Shown here piece by piece: positions 1 through 13,043 of a stretch of DNA of 64,000 bases (the first letter of the stretch is position 1; every line of letters begins with the position of its first letter). The position numbers were made by a program, and so were the translations under genes. Source of the stretch: Ailanthus altissimus (Eukaryota; Streptophyta; Magnoliopsida; Sapindales; Simaroubaceae); contig OX327710.1 in the NCBI GenBank assembly GCA_946807835.1, forward strand, positions 18,154,501 to 18,218,500, given 5' to 3'. Under the pieces are notes generated by a model, which saw only the letters and a program-made list of their open reading frames with translations, ran no database searches and was not told the DNA's origin.

Positions 1-256
1 TTCAGTTGTAGGTAAAATACAAAAAGAGCTTAAAAGATTTGAGTCTACTGTACTTGACCAAAATTGAAAAAATATTGGAATGTCCTACTCCCAATAAACC
101 CTCTAATGCTTTGATTCCTTCACCTTTTATAATTATTTTCAACATGAGAAATAGATCATTCATGAAAAAGGCAATTCGCCGGTAATTGATGGATAAAAGC
201 TCTTACAACTTCAGAACTCCTCGGTCTTTAACCTCAAAACATAGCGGTGATCAGCT

Positions 257-1750
257 TCAATTTTCAATCGTCCCATTATTCTCTTCTTTAGAAATTTCTA
301 GGTCCCTTTCATTTCTAAATCCAAGTTCGTTCAAATCTTGTTTTGCCATTAAGTTTCTGCAAGAAACCAATGAAAGATTGTTCGTACTATGGAATAGAAA
401 AATGGAACTATGAAAAAAGTAAATGCACAATTTTCATGATGGATATGAGAAAAGAACTAATGATTTTCATCAAAAATTTCTCTGATACTGCAATGACCAA
501 AAAGTTTTTTTGTAACTCTTGATGGATATGAGAAAAGAACCAATGATTTTCATCAAAAATTTCTCTGATCCTGCAACGACCGAAAAGGTTTTTTGTAACT
601 CTTTTCCATTGAACCACTCTAGGTCTTGATTCAGCATTTCCAGCCCAAACAGCTTTAAGAATGAGTGTGAGAGGCTAATTTATAATTATTGAACGAAGGT
701 TCAAACTTTTTAAGGAGATGCCATAACCTCATATATTAGATATTTCATCAACTAAATGTGTTGTACAGGCCAAAAGGCAAAAAACAAAATAGTAATTGGT
801 GGCACCAAAAAAAGAAAGTATTTCAACCATTTGCCTATCCATTTCAACCTATCATATAGCGATAAAAACAGTCCACAGATACATGAACAATCTTTTGATC
901 CTAAAGTAATCTCTTTATCCATGCAAGCCATTGGAAACTAAAATTAATTCAAGTAAGATCAATACATTGTCACTGCACTGCTCATAAACTAATCAGTCCA
1001 GTTCTCGGACTAAGTTAAGGCATTTGAGATCTAGAAAAGAAAACAGATATGATTTACACCAATAATTAAAACCAATTAAGTATACCCTTCAACAAAACAA
1101 CATATTTTTCTACTCCTAGAAGCAGTATGTTCTAAAAACATAACCAACATAAGAAGCTAAAATCAAACTTCAGTTCAACTACTAATCACAAACCCAATTG
1201 ACAAAATTTAATAAGATACTAAAAGAACTCACTTTGCCATACGACATTCAAGATACTTCTTCGAGAAGATCTGACACCTTTCAGATTGGTGGCCCGAAGT
1301 CTTAAGACAACTGAGATAATCTTTCTTCTCCTAAACAAAAATTAAAAATATAAAAAATAATAACAAGTTAACGACATAAAAACTAACTAAATAAGTTTTT
1401 TTTTTAAAAAAAATCTCCTTTACACATTATGAAAAAAATAAAGAAAATACCAGATCACATAAATGCATATGGTCTAAAGGGAAAACTCCTTTCTCTGGAG
1501 GAACTGGGCTCAATCCCCTATTACCACCAAATGCTCCACCTGCCAAAATATTGAATCTTTTCATATCATTCTCACTTCTTCTTTCACTCTATATATTATC
1601 TAGTACAATCAAGATTCCATTTTTATCACTGCTGCTATAGATTTGCGTATGGTTTTAACAAAAGTGCAAATATCCATAAAGGGGAAATATGCGGAATATA
1701 TAACGGCAAAGGGAAAAAATAAATCGTGGGGTTGAGTTACCTGCGCTCAT
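257..1750 (-). CDS. COX19: COX19-like twin-CX9C mitochondrial protein, 4 exons
   Basis: Assembled on the minus strand from exons 1741-1750, 1451-1539, 1233-1330 and 257-356. The joined length is 297 nt (98 aa plus stop) and every junction is GT..AG. The protein begins MSAGGAFGGNRGLSPVPPEK and contains two CX9C motifs (C-DLEKKDYLS-C and C-QIFSKKYLE-C), followed by RMAKNLMAKQDLNELGF. This order is characteristic of COX19. Known family role: a small intermembrane-space CHCH protein, folded by the Mia40 relay, that assists copper delivery and cytochrome c oxidase assembly. The first coding exon is only 10 nt (ATGAGCGCAG). An ATG just upstream of exon 2 (codons MKRFNIL before AGGAF) is a less likely alternative start. 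The last intron (357-1232) carries an 83-bp tandem duplication. No frame damage is visible, so it is probably functional. The next gene, at 2783, has the same orientation. Confidence 0.93.
438..603. repeat. 83-bp tandem duplication in COX19 intron 3
   Basis: Two adjacent copies, 438-520 and 521-603, both begin GATGGATATGAGAAAAGAAC and end TTTTTTTGTAACTCTT or nearly so, with a handful of substitutions. They lie wholly inside the last intron of the COX19-like gene and explain the short open frames seen there. Confidence 0.85.
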
Positions 1751-2782
1751 TTGACAAGGGTTTTTAGCTGTTTCCGTTTCTCGAGTTCACTTGTTAATCT
1801 GCTTCGAAGTTCTTTCTAATTATAACGATGGGTTTTGGAATTGGCAGTCTTGTTAACGGGATTTTTTTGAGGGATTTAGGACATCAGAAAAGCAAAAACG
1901 TCGTCGAAGGGAAGGGTCATCTGTAATTTTGAAGTATCCTTAAGGATATTCTTGTAATCTTAATAATTACGTGTAATAATGTAGTAAACTTCTTTAATTT
2001 ATTCACAATGATATGAAATTCTCGTTCTAATCGAGAATTCTTGTGTTAAAGAATATTCTTTTGCTGTGTCCTCTTAACAAAATTTGAATTTTTTTCTTAT
2101 TTTTTGACACAACAAACTTTGAATTTATTGCTAGTTCAAACTAAAACAATATTCTGATTTCTGGCATAATTAATTTTTCAAATGGATGAAAAATTCTTGT
2201 CTCAGTTATTATTTCTTATTACAAAAAGAGAGAAGTCGGAAAATTTCTTCAACACGACCAGAAATTCTCGTTGTCATCGAGAATTTCTTAAACACGATGA
2301 TCTTAGATCAAACATTTTAGCCTTGATCAAGAATTTTTTGACCAATCAAGAAATGACAATTGGCAAACATCAAGAAAATGAATACCTTTTAAAATTACTA
2401 TAATTATGTCATGTATCAAAAAATGTGAAATAGAAGTAATGTATTTGATCTTTTGCCAAAAAAGTCTCGTGGGAAGAATATACAGTTTCTGATTGCTTGA
2501 TTAGTATTCAATACATATGTAAACGGTCAATAAACTTTACAACCCAAGTGAATATATCATAAATCTTCACCATTTCTTGTTACTATAAGCCAAAAGAAAG
2601 AGAGAATAAAAACTTTGTGTATAGCTTTCAAATTAGGATAAAAATTTGCTGCTGGACCTGTCTTTGCACCCTCAAATGGATGTGGACAGAGCCAAATTGC
2701 GGCAGCCTATTCTGTCAACTGCTTTACTTATATAACTCTTCTGTGAACATGAAATCTGTACTGGAATCCGAAGTATAAGAAG
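1751..2782. other. Intergenic: COX19 upstream region and 3' flank of the 7TM gene
   Basis: About 1 kb between two co-oriented genes. It should hold the COX19 promoter and 5' UTR (just above 1750) and the 3' UTR of the membrane-protein gene (just below 2783). Two short perfect inverted repeats are visible, at 2017-2039 (AATTCTCG/CGAGAATT) and 2260-2288 (11-bp arms around TTGTCAT). The open frame at 2182-2403 matches nothing I recognise and spans the second hairpin, so I do not call it a gene. Confidence 0.6.
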
Positions 2783-5711
2783 CTACACAGGCAGTGTGCT
2801 CGGAGAAGATGAAATGGTTGACTTAAGCCGATATGCATTTGGATGCTGAATTATTACTAAAACTGATTCCTTTGAGCTTTCATCGTGGCAACGAGATGTT
2901 GGCTACATCGGTACAAAAAGCACGTAAAAAGACACACCAAGTAATAATATACTGAGCACTCCACCTTTCATAAATAAATAAAAAGAAATTTGCATATAGG
3001 CTGGCAATTTATCTAATGAAATGACTTTGGACTGTCGTAAAAGTTTATAAAACTGAATAAACAATTATACACAATGATATGCTTATATAAGCTAGAGTAT
3101 AAATAACTTACCACCCCAATGTGCCATTCATGACAACTGAAATCTTTGAATGTCGCTGCATCCATTTCCTGCAGTTTGATGAATCAGCATATTGACTTAT
3201 AGGAGATAGAGGAAATTAATACCCAGTTAAAATTCTTAGAAGGGTTTGGTATAATATCTTTCTGAAGAAATGAATTGTTGAAATTACTTACAACACTGTA
3301 GATGGGAGGCACCATTGTTTTCCCTTTGACTTTTGTGGTTGGCATAACAGAGAAACGTGGTGCAAGATCTTGTGACCTAAAAGTCCACCTGTGAGAGAGG
3401 AGATTGCTTTAAAGTGCACGAACAGCAATTTAGGTGAAATACATTGTTTCTTGTAATTTGAATGAGTTTGTAACACAGGAATCCATATGATTTTGAGAAC
3501 TAAATGTTCCTTAGAAGAATGTACATTACCCACATAATTGAGTTACTAAAACATACCCAATGTACAGAAAGATGCAGAATTGTGCCCATTCTCGAATTAA
3601 CAAGCGAAGCCAGTAATTTTCTGGAGAGTCATCCACATTAAGGTATATCTGACAATAAAGTGATTAACTGTCTCAAATTTATGTCCATGTAAATTGAATT
3701 TACATAAAAAAAAATTAAAAAGGGAGAAACCAATATATTCACACCACAATTTCTGCCATGGCTACTATCTGCATTGCTCCCTGAAATTTCCTGCACGGTT
3801 TGAGAGAAAAAGAATATCAAGTTCTATGTATGATACAACTTATTGCTTAATTAGAAACCAGGGTAATCACGGCTGTGTAACAGCATCAGTGTGTTCAAAT
3901 GATTTGCACATACTTAAACATAATGTACTTTGTATACACAGCATCATGCATTGCTTGAACATCCTCGTCCTCTATGAATGCCAATTGTTCTCGTAACACA
4001 GATAGATTTTGAGAAATATGGTGGAAAATAACATAAAATGAGACCAAGTAATTAAGAAGCAGTAGGACCTGCATATAGCATATTTAAAGAATTAGTACAT
4101 TGTGTTAAGGAGTTAGATGCCACTGAAGATAACTCAATCAGCAAAAAGTAGCTACTGCTGCCACTTCAATTTGCACAATGCATGAAGTCAGACAAGAAAC
4201 TCACTGCAAAGTAAGGTACAGAAGCTCTGTACCCAACCAGAGTCAGGTAAAAGACACACCCAAGTGCAGCTGTAGTGCGGCGCTCGGTTACTGAAAGACG
4301 TTCACTCATGATGCAGTAACCATGAGAGATTAACAAGAACGACACGAAAGAAGCAGTCTGAAAGAGCACTCCAGTTACATACACACCAAAGGACATCCAT
4401 AGAGAGCATATCTGAAGATGAAAACATGAATACCTGCAGGAGTAATAATCTAAAATTTGAACAATAGATTTCTAGGAAAAGCAAACAACAGTTGGGAAAG
4501 ATAGAACTAGGAGGAGCTAAAAAAAGAGGAACCATTAAAACACACCACATCATATCTCGTCTCCAATATCCTATCATAGCACCTCAAAATATAAACTTCA
4601 CCAAAAATGAGGGAGTGTGTCCACTTTATTGATGTGTGGTTCAATGGATACTCTCAAGAGTACTACAGAAACCATTGTATTATTATCTCTCATATACCTC
4701 AACAGGTTTCAAACTACTTTATTTCCTCCATTTGTTAAACATGGTATGCTCATAAATATATGAATAATTTGAGATGGCAATCAGCATTGCTATATTTGAA
4801 AATCATAACCTGAACATATTAGTCTAGTACAAGGAACTTACAGTCCTCTCCTGATTATACATATTACCACCGTCTATTATGAGTATAAGATATTTGATCA
4901 TAGCAACCAAAAAGGAAAATCATAATGAAGCAATGAAAACAGCTTCATTCATCTAACAATTATATAAGTACAAAATCCAAGAACTGAAATAAACATGCGT
5001 GCTTAGTAAAATCAAGCTGCATTAGTGCCCTGAAAGCTAAAGCACAATTGCATGTTCTCTGTCTCCCTCTCTTTTTCTTTTTGCCTACTGAACATCAACC
5101 ACATGCCAATTAGAGAAACATACCAGAACAAGAACGATAGAGTAAGCTGCAATGCTTTAATCACCGGAACAGATGCCAGCGTCCACTGCAAATTATTTAT
5201 CTGCTCTAATATAAAAAAACAACACAATTCAAAACAATAACCTCAACATATCAACTAATCATCCAATCACAATACAAGTTTAAGAAAAACTCAATAACCA
5301 CATATAATTGACATGTCATATAACAAAAACAATAATAAAACAAAGGGCAGTACCTCATTTTTTTAAAAAATAAAAAATAAAATTCATCAAATGGGTTTGT
5401 TTTTCATAAACAAAAATTCAAAAGATTTCGTTTTTCCTGTAACACTAAGATCCACAAATCAAAAGGCCAACAAATTAAGAACTTAGCAAAGAAACCAAAA
5501 CCAACCCACCAAATAAAATCACTCCAAATTTCGTAAAAAGAAAGACTTTTGAAATGAAATGAAAGAAAATGACCTGAAAATGGCGGTTCTTGTAGGTGTT
5601 AATGGTCCAAGAACAAGCAGAGAGGAACCAGATCGACAAGAAAGCCAAGTACAGAGATGGGAGTGGACGATACGACTCGTCGAGCCCGACACGAACAGTT
5701 TCTGGTTCCAT
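2783..5711 (-). CDS. Seven-pass membrane protein, Lung-7TM/GOST (GPCR-like) type, 9 exons
   Basis: Minus-strand exons: 5574-5711, 5124-5200, 4205-4433, 3914-4068, 3745-3790, 3557-3648, 3292-3388, 3112-3168, 2783-2902. They sum to 1011 nt (336 aa plus stop), with consistent phase and GT..AG borders throughout. The start is the ATG at 5711 (MEPETVRVGLDESYRPLPSL). Seven hydrophobic stretches are evident: after SLYLAFLSIW; around TLASVPVIKALQ; CSLWMSFGVYVTG; AALGCVFYLTLVG; VLLLLNYLVSFYVIF; AMQIVAMAEIVIYL; and EWAQFCIFLYIGW. The fold order and the first two helices resemble the plant Lung-7TM/GOST families (candidate GPCR-like or Golgi-traffic proteins). The luminal N-terminal domain usual there is absent, leaving only about 20 residues before helix 1. 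The cytosolic tail is Ser-rich. The exon structure is firm, the family call moderate, and the function unknown. Confidence 0.85.
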
Positions 5712-8700
5712 TTTTAATGTGTTTCAGCAGCAGAAGCAGAAGCTTCGTAAGATTGTAACGAAAGTGAAATAAAGCACACGTTAATTTCGGTTCCTCTTAA
5801 GTAGTTTCAGTTATCTTTCCTTGTATGTTCACTTCTGTTTCTGTTTCCTTTTATACGAGGGAAATTCTCTACGTGGCCGTTTTGTTTGTTTTTGTTCCTT
5901 TTCTTTTTTCTCTCGTTTAATAAACTATTTTAAAAATTTTACCAAGTTATTCAATAATTTTTTCTAAATATTCATTAATGGTTTTCATATAAAAGGAACT
6001 TGAAATAAGTTTTTCTTAAATAAAAAAATAAATTGCAAGGAAGGCTTAAGATGAATTTCCAAAAATTAAAAAAGCTAGATCAAATTTCAAACTTTGCATT
6101 TTTAAATTTCGATAAAAAATTTTTTTGAGTTTCTATAATTGGGTCATTTTATGATATTGAAATTACAGTTACAATATAGTATTAAAATTAATTTAGAATA
6201 TTGGATCAAATTAAATAATTAAATTTAACGGATATAAATGATTTTACTATTAATACCGTTAAAAACTTTAAGTATCGTAGAATAATCATTGATAATATGT
6301 TAACCTTTCATGTATATTTTTGTTTTCTTCCAATAGTCACTCTCTTTCTAAATATTTAGCTCTCCTTAAATTAAAAAATAAATTAAGATTTAATATGATA
6401 TTTACATGAGTTTTAATATGCTCCATTCGTAAAATTTTTTAACATATTACAATAATATTTATAATGAACATAAGAATAAGAACACTAAAGTATTTAGAAG
6501 TTGAAAATATTAAAAATATATATATATAAGTTTTATCACAATTATTATTACTTGTTTTTTTTTTCTTTTTTGGGTCACTTTTTAATTCTTGAATAATGAA
6601 AAATGGTTTTATTAATATAACTCAAGAATGTAAAGATGATGGACCATGTTTGAAGCAAAATGAAGTTAGTGGGATCAAATTGCATGATGCTATCACACAA
6701 CAAAACCACTTCTCCTCATATTGAGGCCAAAATTTATGACCATCAACTCTATCATCAAAAGATTATTGATTTTGCTATTAATTTTTTTAAAAAATAATTG
6801 TTTATTTAATTTCATTTGGCCTGCATTTTGTGTGAATATTAATTATTTTATTACCAAAATATTCGAACGTGGAAAGCATATTTATCATTGTGAGTTGTTC
6901 AATTATGTGTATGATTTACATGACTCATTAAAAAAAAGTATTTAAGTAAAAATTAAAGAAAAAAAAATGATAATACTCTATAAAATGTATTTAAATTCTA
7001 TAAGAAAATTATGAATAAGCAAACCCCAAAATGACCCTTTGTTGTTTTTGACCAAACAACCATGCTAGTTTAGGCAACTAAGCTTTGACATTCTTAAATT
7101 CTTATACAAGCAAAGCCTCCTTATTAATAAAGGGATATTTGGGCAGCTAGGTTTTAATTGTGACATATTAGATTTAAGTTATGGTTTGTCAAAACATGTA
7201 ACATTAGGTGAACAAACTCACTAACAAAACTGGTTTTCTTCTATCCTACTCCATTTAGAAAAAGCATTTTTGATAACTTTTTATGTTGAAGAAACAAAGA
7301 AATTCCCATAAAATATTACAAGTAGATGATCATGATTGTGATTCATGCACATTCATGCGTAATTTGTACTTATTAGGCTGAGTTAAGGCAATTGAATGGA
7401 GGGTTACCAGAAAGTAGGGTTTATTTTCCACTTATGTGATTATGATACATATTTTTCTTAACAAGGATCAGTAATGGGGAATATTTCAACCTACCCCAAT
7501 ATTGAATTTGACATTCATTAATGTTAAATTATTTGATACGTTTTCATTAAATATGTAAGAATAATGTTATATATTTTAAATTGTATCTTACATTATATTT
7601 TTAAAAATTAATATATTAAGTAATAATTAAATGATAAAATAGAGTAAATTATAAAATCATTTATTACATCATTTCACCATTCAGTGTTTACTTAATACAT
7701 CATTTTTTTTTATATAATTTAAGATGTATAACATTACTCAACATCTATTCTATTAGTTGATTTTGTAAACTTGATGTTGGACTAGATTTAACTAATAAAA
7801 TGATGATTATATCATTAAATATTTGAAATCAAAGTATAAAGACACAAGTACTCTAATATTTAATGGAGAAAATCTTAAAGAGATATATTACAAATAAAAT
7901 TGTTTAAAATTATAAAATTAAAATTTGTATCTTTACTTTATTTATTCCTCTTTCTCTATAATAAAAAATAATGCATATGTTTTCTCAAAATTAATTCAAA
8001 CAAATATTAAACTTACGATTTGAACTTAATTGACATAAGATATCATTACAAATCAATTAATCTCATGTCTTTTAATTTTATTTAATTACATAAAAAAAAT
8101 AAATTAAATCTAGAGTTTATTATACAACAAAACGATAATAAAAATTAAATAAAAAATAGAATTTTTAGTTACTTTTTAAAAAAGAAAATGAAAATGAGGG
8201 GCTGCACGAGGCCCTGCAGGGAGGCCTCATATTTTGTTTGGGCTAAGCATACAACAACCCATATATTGCCACGAATCGAAATTGAGCTGAATGGACCGGT
8301 ATCGAAATTAATGGAAATGAAAACCCAACAGCACCAGTCAAATGGACTTAAGCCCATATGTTAAGTTTCAGTTAAGCCCATTCAACAAATAATCGATTGT
8401 TTTATGACAATTTTAAATGTCACACTCACATCATATAAACGCATTGTTTATGATCTTTGTAGTTACAGTAACTTTATAAATTCTAAATTTTATATTTCAA
8501 AGGAGATTTTAAATAATTATTAACGGTAAAATTGTATAAATTGTATAAATTTTAAAATTATTTATTATATTTTTTATTATTTAAAATTAAAAAAATTAAA
8601 TTATTATTTAAGAAGTATAATATTATTTTAAACAATACATTAACATTAGTCACGAGAACGGGTGCAATTATGACTTAATATTTTTTCCTAAATCTAAAAT

Positions 8701-11700
8701 TCATGATTAATATGCTCGACATTTGTAACGTTTATTTTTAATTAAGATTTACTTTATTATTATACTAATATTTATTAATTACAAATCACATATACATCTT
8801 TGAATCAATAAAAAGGAAAAAAAAAAAATTGGAAGGCATCCTAAAATGAGAGAAAAGTTGTTTGTGTTGACACTTTGGGCGGCTAATTACTTCAATTTAG
8901 TGACTAATTTCAACCATGTTTAAAATGATTTCATTATATTTTAATAACCAATCCCTTGATGTGAATTATTTTGATATTAGAAAATTAATTTTTTTTTTAA
9001 AGTTAGATTGTAAGAGATTTTCACCTTTTGATTTTTCAATATATTATATTTTAATAACCATGTGATTTTTGAGACCCTGCATGATTTTTTTTATTTTTAT
9101 TTTCTGAACATGAAGCAAATTGTTGTATTTTAACCTTAAATCTAAAAGTCACAAACCCATTATAATTGTTATTATAATAAATCAACGTGAATGTGTGAAA
9201 TTTTCTTTTGTTTTCACATATATATTCGGCCAAGATTATGTCTTGCGTAAGGAATCCATGATTTTGTTGATTGCTTATTAATTAAATTAACTAATTTTGG
9301 AGTGCTTTGGAATTGAGTCACATGCTTGATAGAGATTTATATTAGTTTGAAAACTACTTGAATCTTGTCGAAAGCCAAATTTAATTTTGACCTAATAATC
9401 GATCGACAATTAATTTGTATAATTTTCTCTTCATATTTTTTTAATTAAAATTTCAAATTTTAAACTCTATATAATTCAGTCAAATTTCAAATCAATATAC
9501 AATTGTTAAATATATAAATCTAATTTAATAAATGAAGAAATACATTTCTTTGGCACTTAAGATCTTGCCTTAGTTGGTGAGTCGTCAAGTTTTGCACCTC
9601 TTTAGTTTTGATTAGAAATTTAAACCCTAATAAATATTGAGGTGATGTATTTATAGAGTTTGAACTCTAACAAGTATTGATGTGATATTTATATTTTTAG
9701 TGGAGAGTAATTTTTTTTTCATATGTGAGATTGTTATTATCTTATTTGTGAGTATTTTTCGTATGTAAAACTGTTATTTTTTTATTTATGAAGATTATTT
9801 GAGTCGAATATTTTGTATTTACCTAAACATTTAGTTATTCTCTTATATGCAACTGTTATTCTTCTATTTATGAGAATTATTTGAATCGAATAATTGTTAA
9901 TGTGTAATATATTATCCTAATTATTATACAAATTAATGTACTGGTTTTTTATAAAAAAAAGAAATACATTTATTTCATTTTCTTAAAGATAGTGTTGGTG
10001 ATCATACCAGTCAATTAAGGTCTAAAATAATTAAATAATTTAAAATTAAAATTAAAAAAATACTAGAAAAGAGAAAAGAGAAGGAAACTTCAGCATTCAT
10101 AAAAATAATTATATGATCCCCCACAAAATTAAAAATAAAGATATGATAAGACTACGAAACTGAACAGACTAACAAACAAAATTCTCCTTTTAAATATTTT
10201 ATTAATTAGGTGAATGAACAAAAGATCTTATAATTATATACTCTAATAAGATTACAAATTACATAATCTTTAGCTTCATATACATTCATTATCTTTGTGA
10301 ATGAAACATTAAATTTTGTTAATTAAGTAATTGTGTTAGGTGTAAATTAAAATATATTAAGGTACGGGTTTAAATAATTATCAAACTAAAATTCAATGTT
10401 CATAATCATGTATTTATGGGACAAATATCAATTAAAAAAAGAATAAAAAAAATTCAGTCATGAAATTTCTTGAGTTGTTGTGTTATGATTGCATGAGTTG
10501 TGATGAAATGCTCGTGCTATGTGCCATAAATAGACATATTAATATTTGGCCATTCTATCATCTTGGAGTAAATTTGACTTCTACAAAACTTAAAAAAATT
10601 GACCCTAGTTAAATTTAGACACTTATTTCTTGCCTCATTGAATTTATAATAATTGTGATTGACCTTGATCACATGTTAAAAATAATTTGATAATTTTTTA
10701 TTTTTATTTTTTTGCTTTTAAAAGCAACAATATAATTTTATGGATATTAATAAATAATAATGCTATTTTGTGCTCAAATTTTATAATAAAAACCTTTGCG
10801 AGTGTATATTTAGGGATAATAAAAAAATTCGCACTTAAATTTTTTTTTAATAAAAATTAAATTTAGTGAGATCAAACTTATACGCATCTTATAAATTAGT
10901 GAGATCAAAATTACAGTTAAGCAGTTACATAATTGTATAAAAAATTATAAAATGAATGATTTTTTGAACAACTTTGTATGATTAATAAAAAAAAATTGAG
11001 TTAAAATTTGAGTTTCAAGCAATCCAAACTTAATTCGTATTTAAAAAATCTAAATTTTAGAAATTCTGAAAAAACTCAAATTCAAATTTAAATTTAAGTT
11101 GAGCAAAATTTAAATTTAATTTTAAATTTTTATCATCTATATAATTTATTCGTTTAAGTCAATCATATTAAAAAATGTGTTTCTTATTATCTAGATATCT
11201 AATTCCAATGAGTTTAGAAATGAATAAAAAAAAAAATTTTAAAAAGGAAGAAAGCCCTCTTGACATTGTATATAAAAGTCTCATGATAACATATTTTGAG
11301 TAGCAAATAAAAGATAAGAGAAGGGAATATTTGGGCAATTATATTGGGAGCACAAATTTCAACACAACCGTTGCTTCTTGCATTTTGGCTTCCTAAATTT
11401 CAATACAGCTTTTGAGAATAATTAAAAAACTCAATGACTTATCTTCAAAATCTCCTTTTCCAAGGCCTTCAATTTTCAAAAAGCTAATTAAATTTGCTAT
11501 ATACAAAAAAGTGCTTTTTTTTTTTCCTTTGTATAGAAATCGCACTAACTTTTCTTTTTATTTTTTATTTTTTGGGTAATGATTATTAGTATAAAAATGG
11601 GATTGAATTGAAAAAGCTAAAAGCAAAATAGTAATAATTTTCAAATAACAGACAGAGGAAGGAAAAGGCGTAACGGACAAATTTATATAATTGAAGACGT

Positions 11701-13043
11701 GGACGTGGACGTGGAGGGAAGAAATAAATAATGGAAACAATTTTAATTCAAGGTTTTTTTTTTGTCTTGTTTTCTTTTGATATATTAAAATTGTGGACGC
11801 CACTTTAATTAAATTAAAATTACTCATCGGTGACCACTGTCCTTTTGAGGGTCCCATTACCCTATCCTTTTCTTGTTTATTTTATTTTATTTTATTTTAT
11901 TTTTCTTTTTACAATTTTTATACTTCATTTCTCTATTTGGATTCGTTCAAGAATGTAAGACACCACATACATACACACATTTATATATATATATATATTT
12001 TATTTAGCTGAGTTAAAGGTTCTAAAATACGTATATCATTAATATTTTTTACTAGTTAAAAGGGTTTTTTTTATAGTGTTAAAAATGCTTGAAGACAAAT
12101 ATTATTTTATTTTAATAAATAACGTAAATTTATTATATAATCATCTTATGGTGAACACTTAAATATATGATAAGATTTTATAATATATCATAAATAATTT
12201 AAAGTTGTAAATTAACTATATAATGTGATAGTATTATTCATCATATGATGAATTATATAGTCCATTAAATTATTTTCTTATATAACATTATCAAGAGTAA
12301 TTTTAATATCATCAAAGTATTTTAAACAAACAAATGTGTTTTTTTATATCAATTCTTTATTATTTTGTGAATTTTTTTATATAAAACAGTCTTAGTTAAA
12401 CTATTTAATAAAAATATAGTATTTATTTAATTTTTTTTCTCTATTATAACTAGTCCATTTCAAAATCCATAATATACACATCATAATTTTATTAAATGGG
12501 TGTAGGAGTACATAATATGCCCATCTCATTTAAATTCTCCTTTTATTTGGTTAGAATAAGTTAAGCACTTTTTTTTATAAAAAAAAATATTTAAAAAAGT
12601 GATTTTCAAATAAATAAACTATTTTTTGTCTTCATTTATGTTATGTTAAAAAGTATAAATGCCTAACTTTTTAAAGTAAAAAAAATAAAAACCAATTCAA
12701 CTTGATGAAAGTCTCTTCATTCTTCAACAAAAGCACTTCTAATTAGTAATTATACACCTTGTAAGCGTATATTATACTTGTTAAGTATTTGCATAAACGT
12801 GATTTTTTAAAATTAACTTTTAAATAAAAACTCTGTGTTAGTAAGTATTTGTCAATGGTGAAATAATGGTAGGTTAAGGGTCACTATGAAAAGGAGCGTA
12901 TTCTCTCTTACTCTTCCCCTACAAAACCCCCCTCTCCCTTACTTTTCTCTTCTCCATTGTTCCCTCTTCTCTCTTTCTCCATCCACCATTGCTCTCTCTC
13001 ATCTTCACAAAGCTTTGAAACCTTAACAGTATTTTAATTACCA
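5712..13043. other. Long AT-rich intergenic region
   Basis: About 7.3 kb with no convincing coding capacity. Open frames here are short and of low complexity. Contents seen: a MITE-like foldback at 7559-7739; a more GC-balanced patch at 8190-8390 with three TGGGCT/AGCCCA motifs; a loose repeat around GTTATT..TTATTTATGA.AATTATTTGA at 9670-9900; a (TTTTA)n run near 11878-11902; and a short TA run at 11983-11998. The pyrimidine-rich stretch just before 13044 is the likely 5' UTR of the AP2/ERF gene. Confidence 0.6.
7559..7739. repeat. MITE-like foldback element
   Basis: About 180 bp with imperfect terminal inverted repeats. The left end GAATAATGTTATATATTTTA pairs with the reverse complement of the right end (GAGTAATGTTATACATCTTA). 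The interior is AT-rich and non-coding. The same terminal sequence recurs near 21241 and, less well, at 51905, so this is a dispersed family. The superfamily is not assigned. Confidence 0.6.

Noticed and set aside
11558..12011. Two overlapping small frames on opposite strands
   Set aside because: Low-complexity A/T and (TTTTA)n sequence, with no family resemblance.
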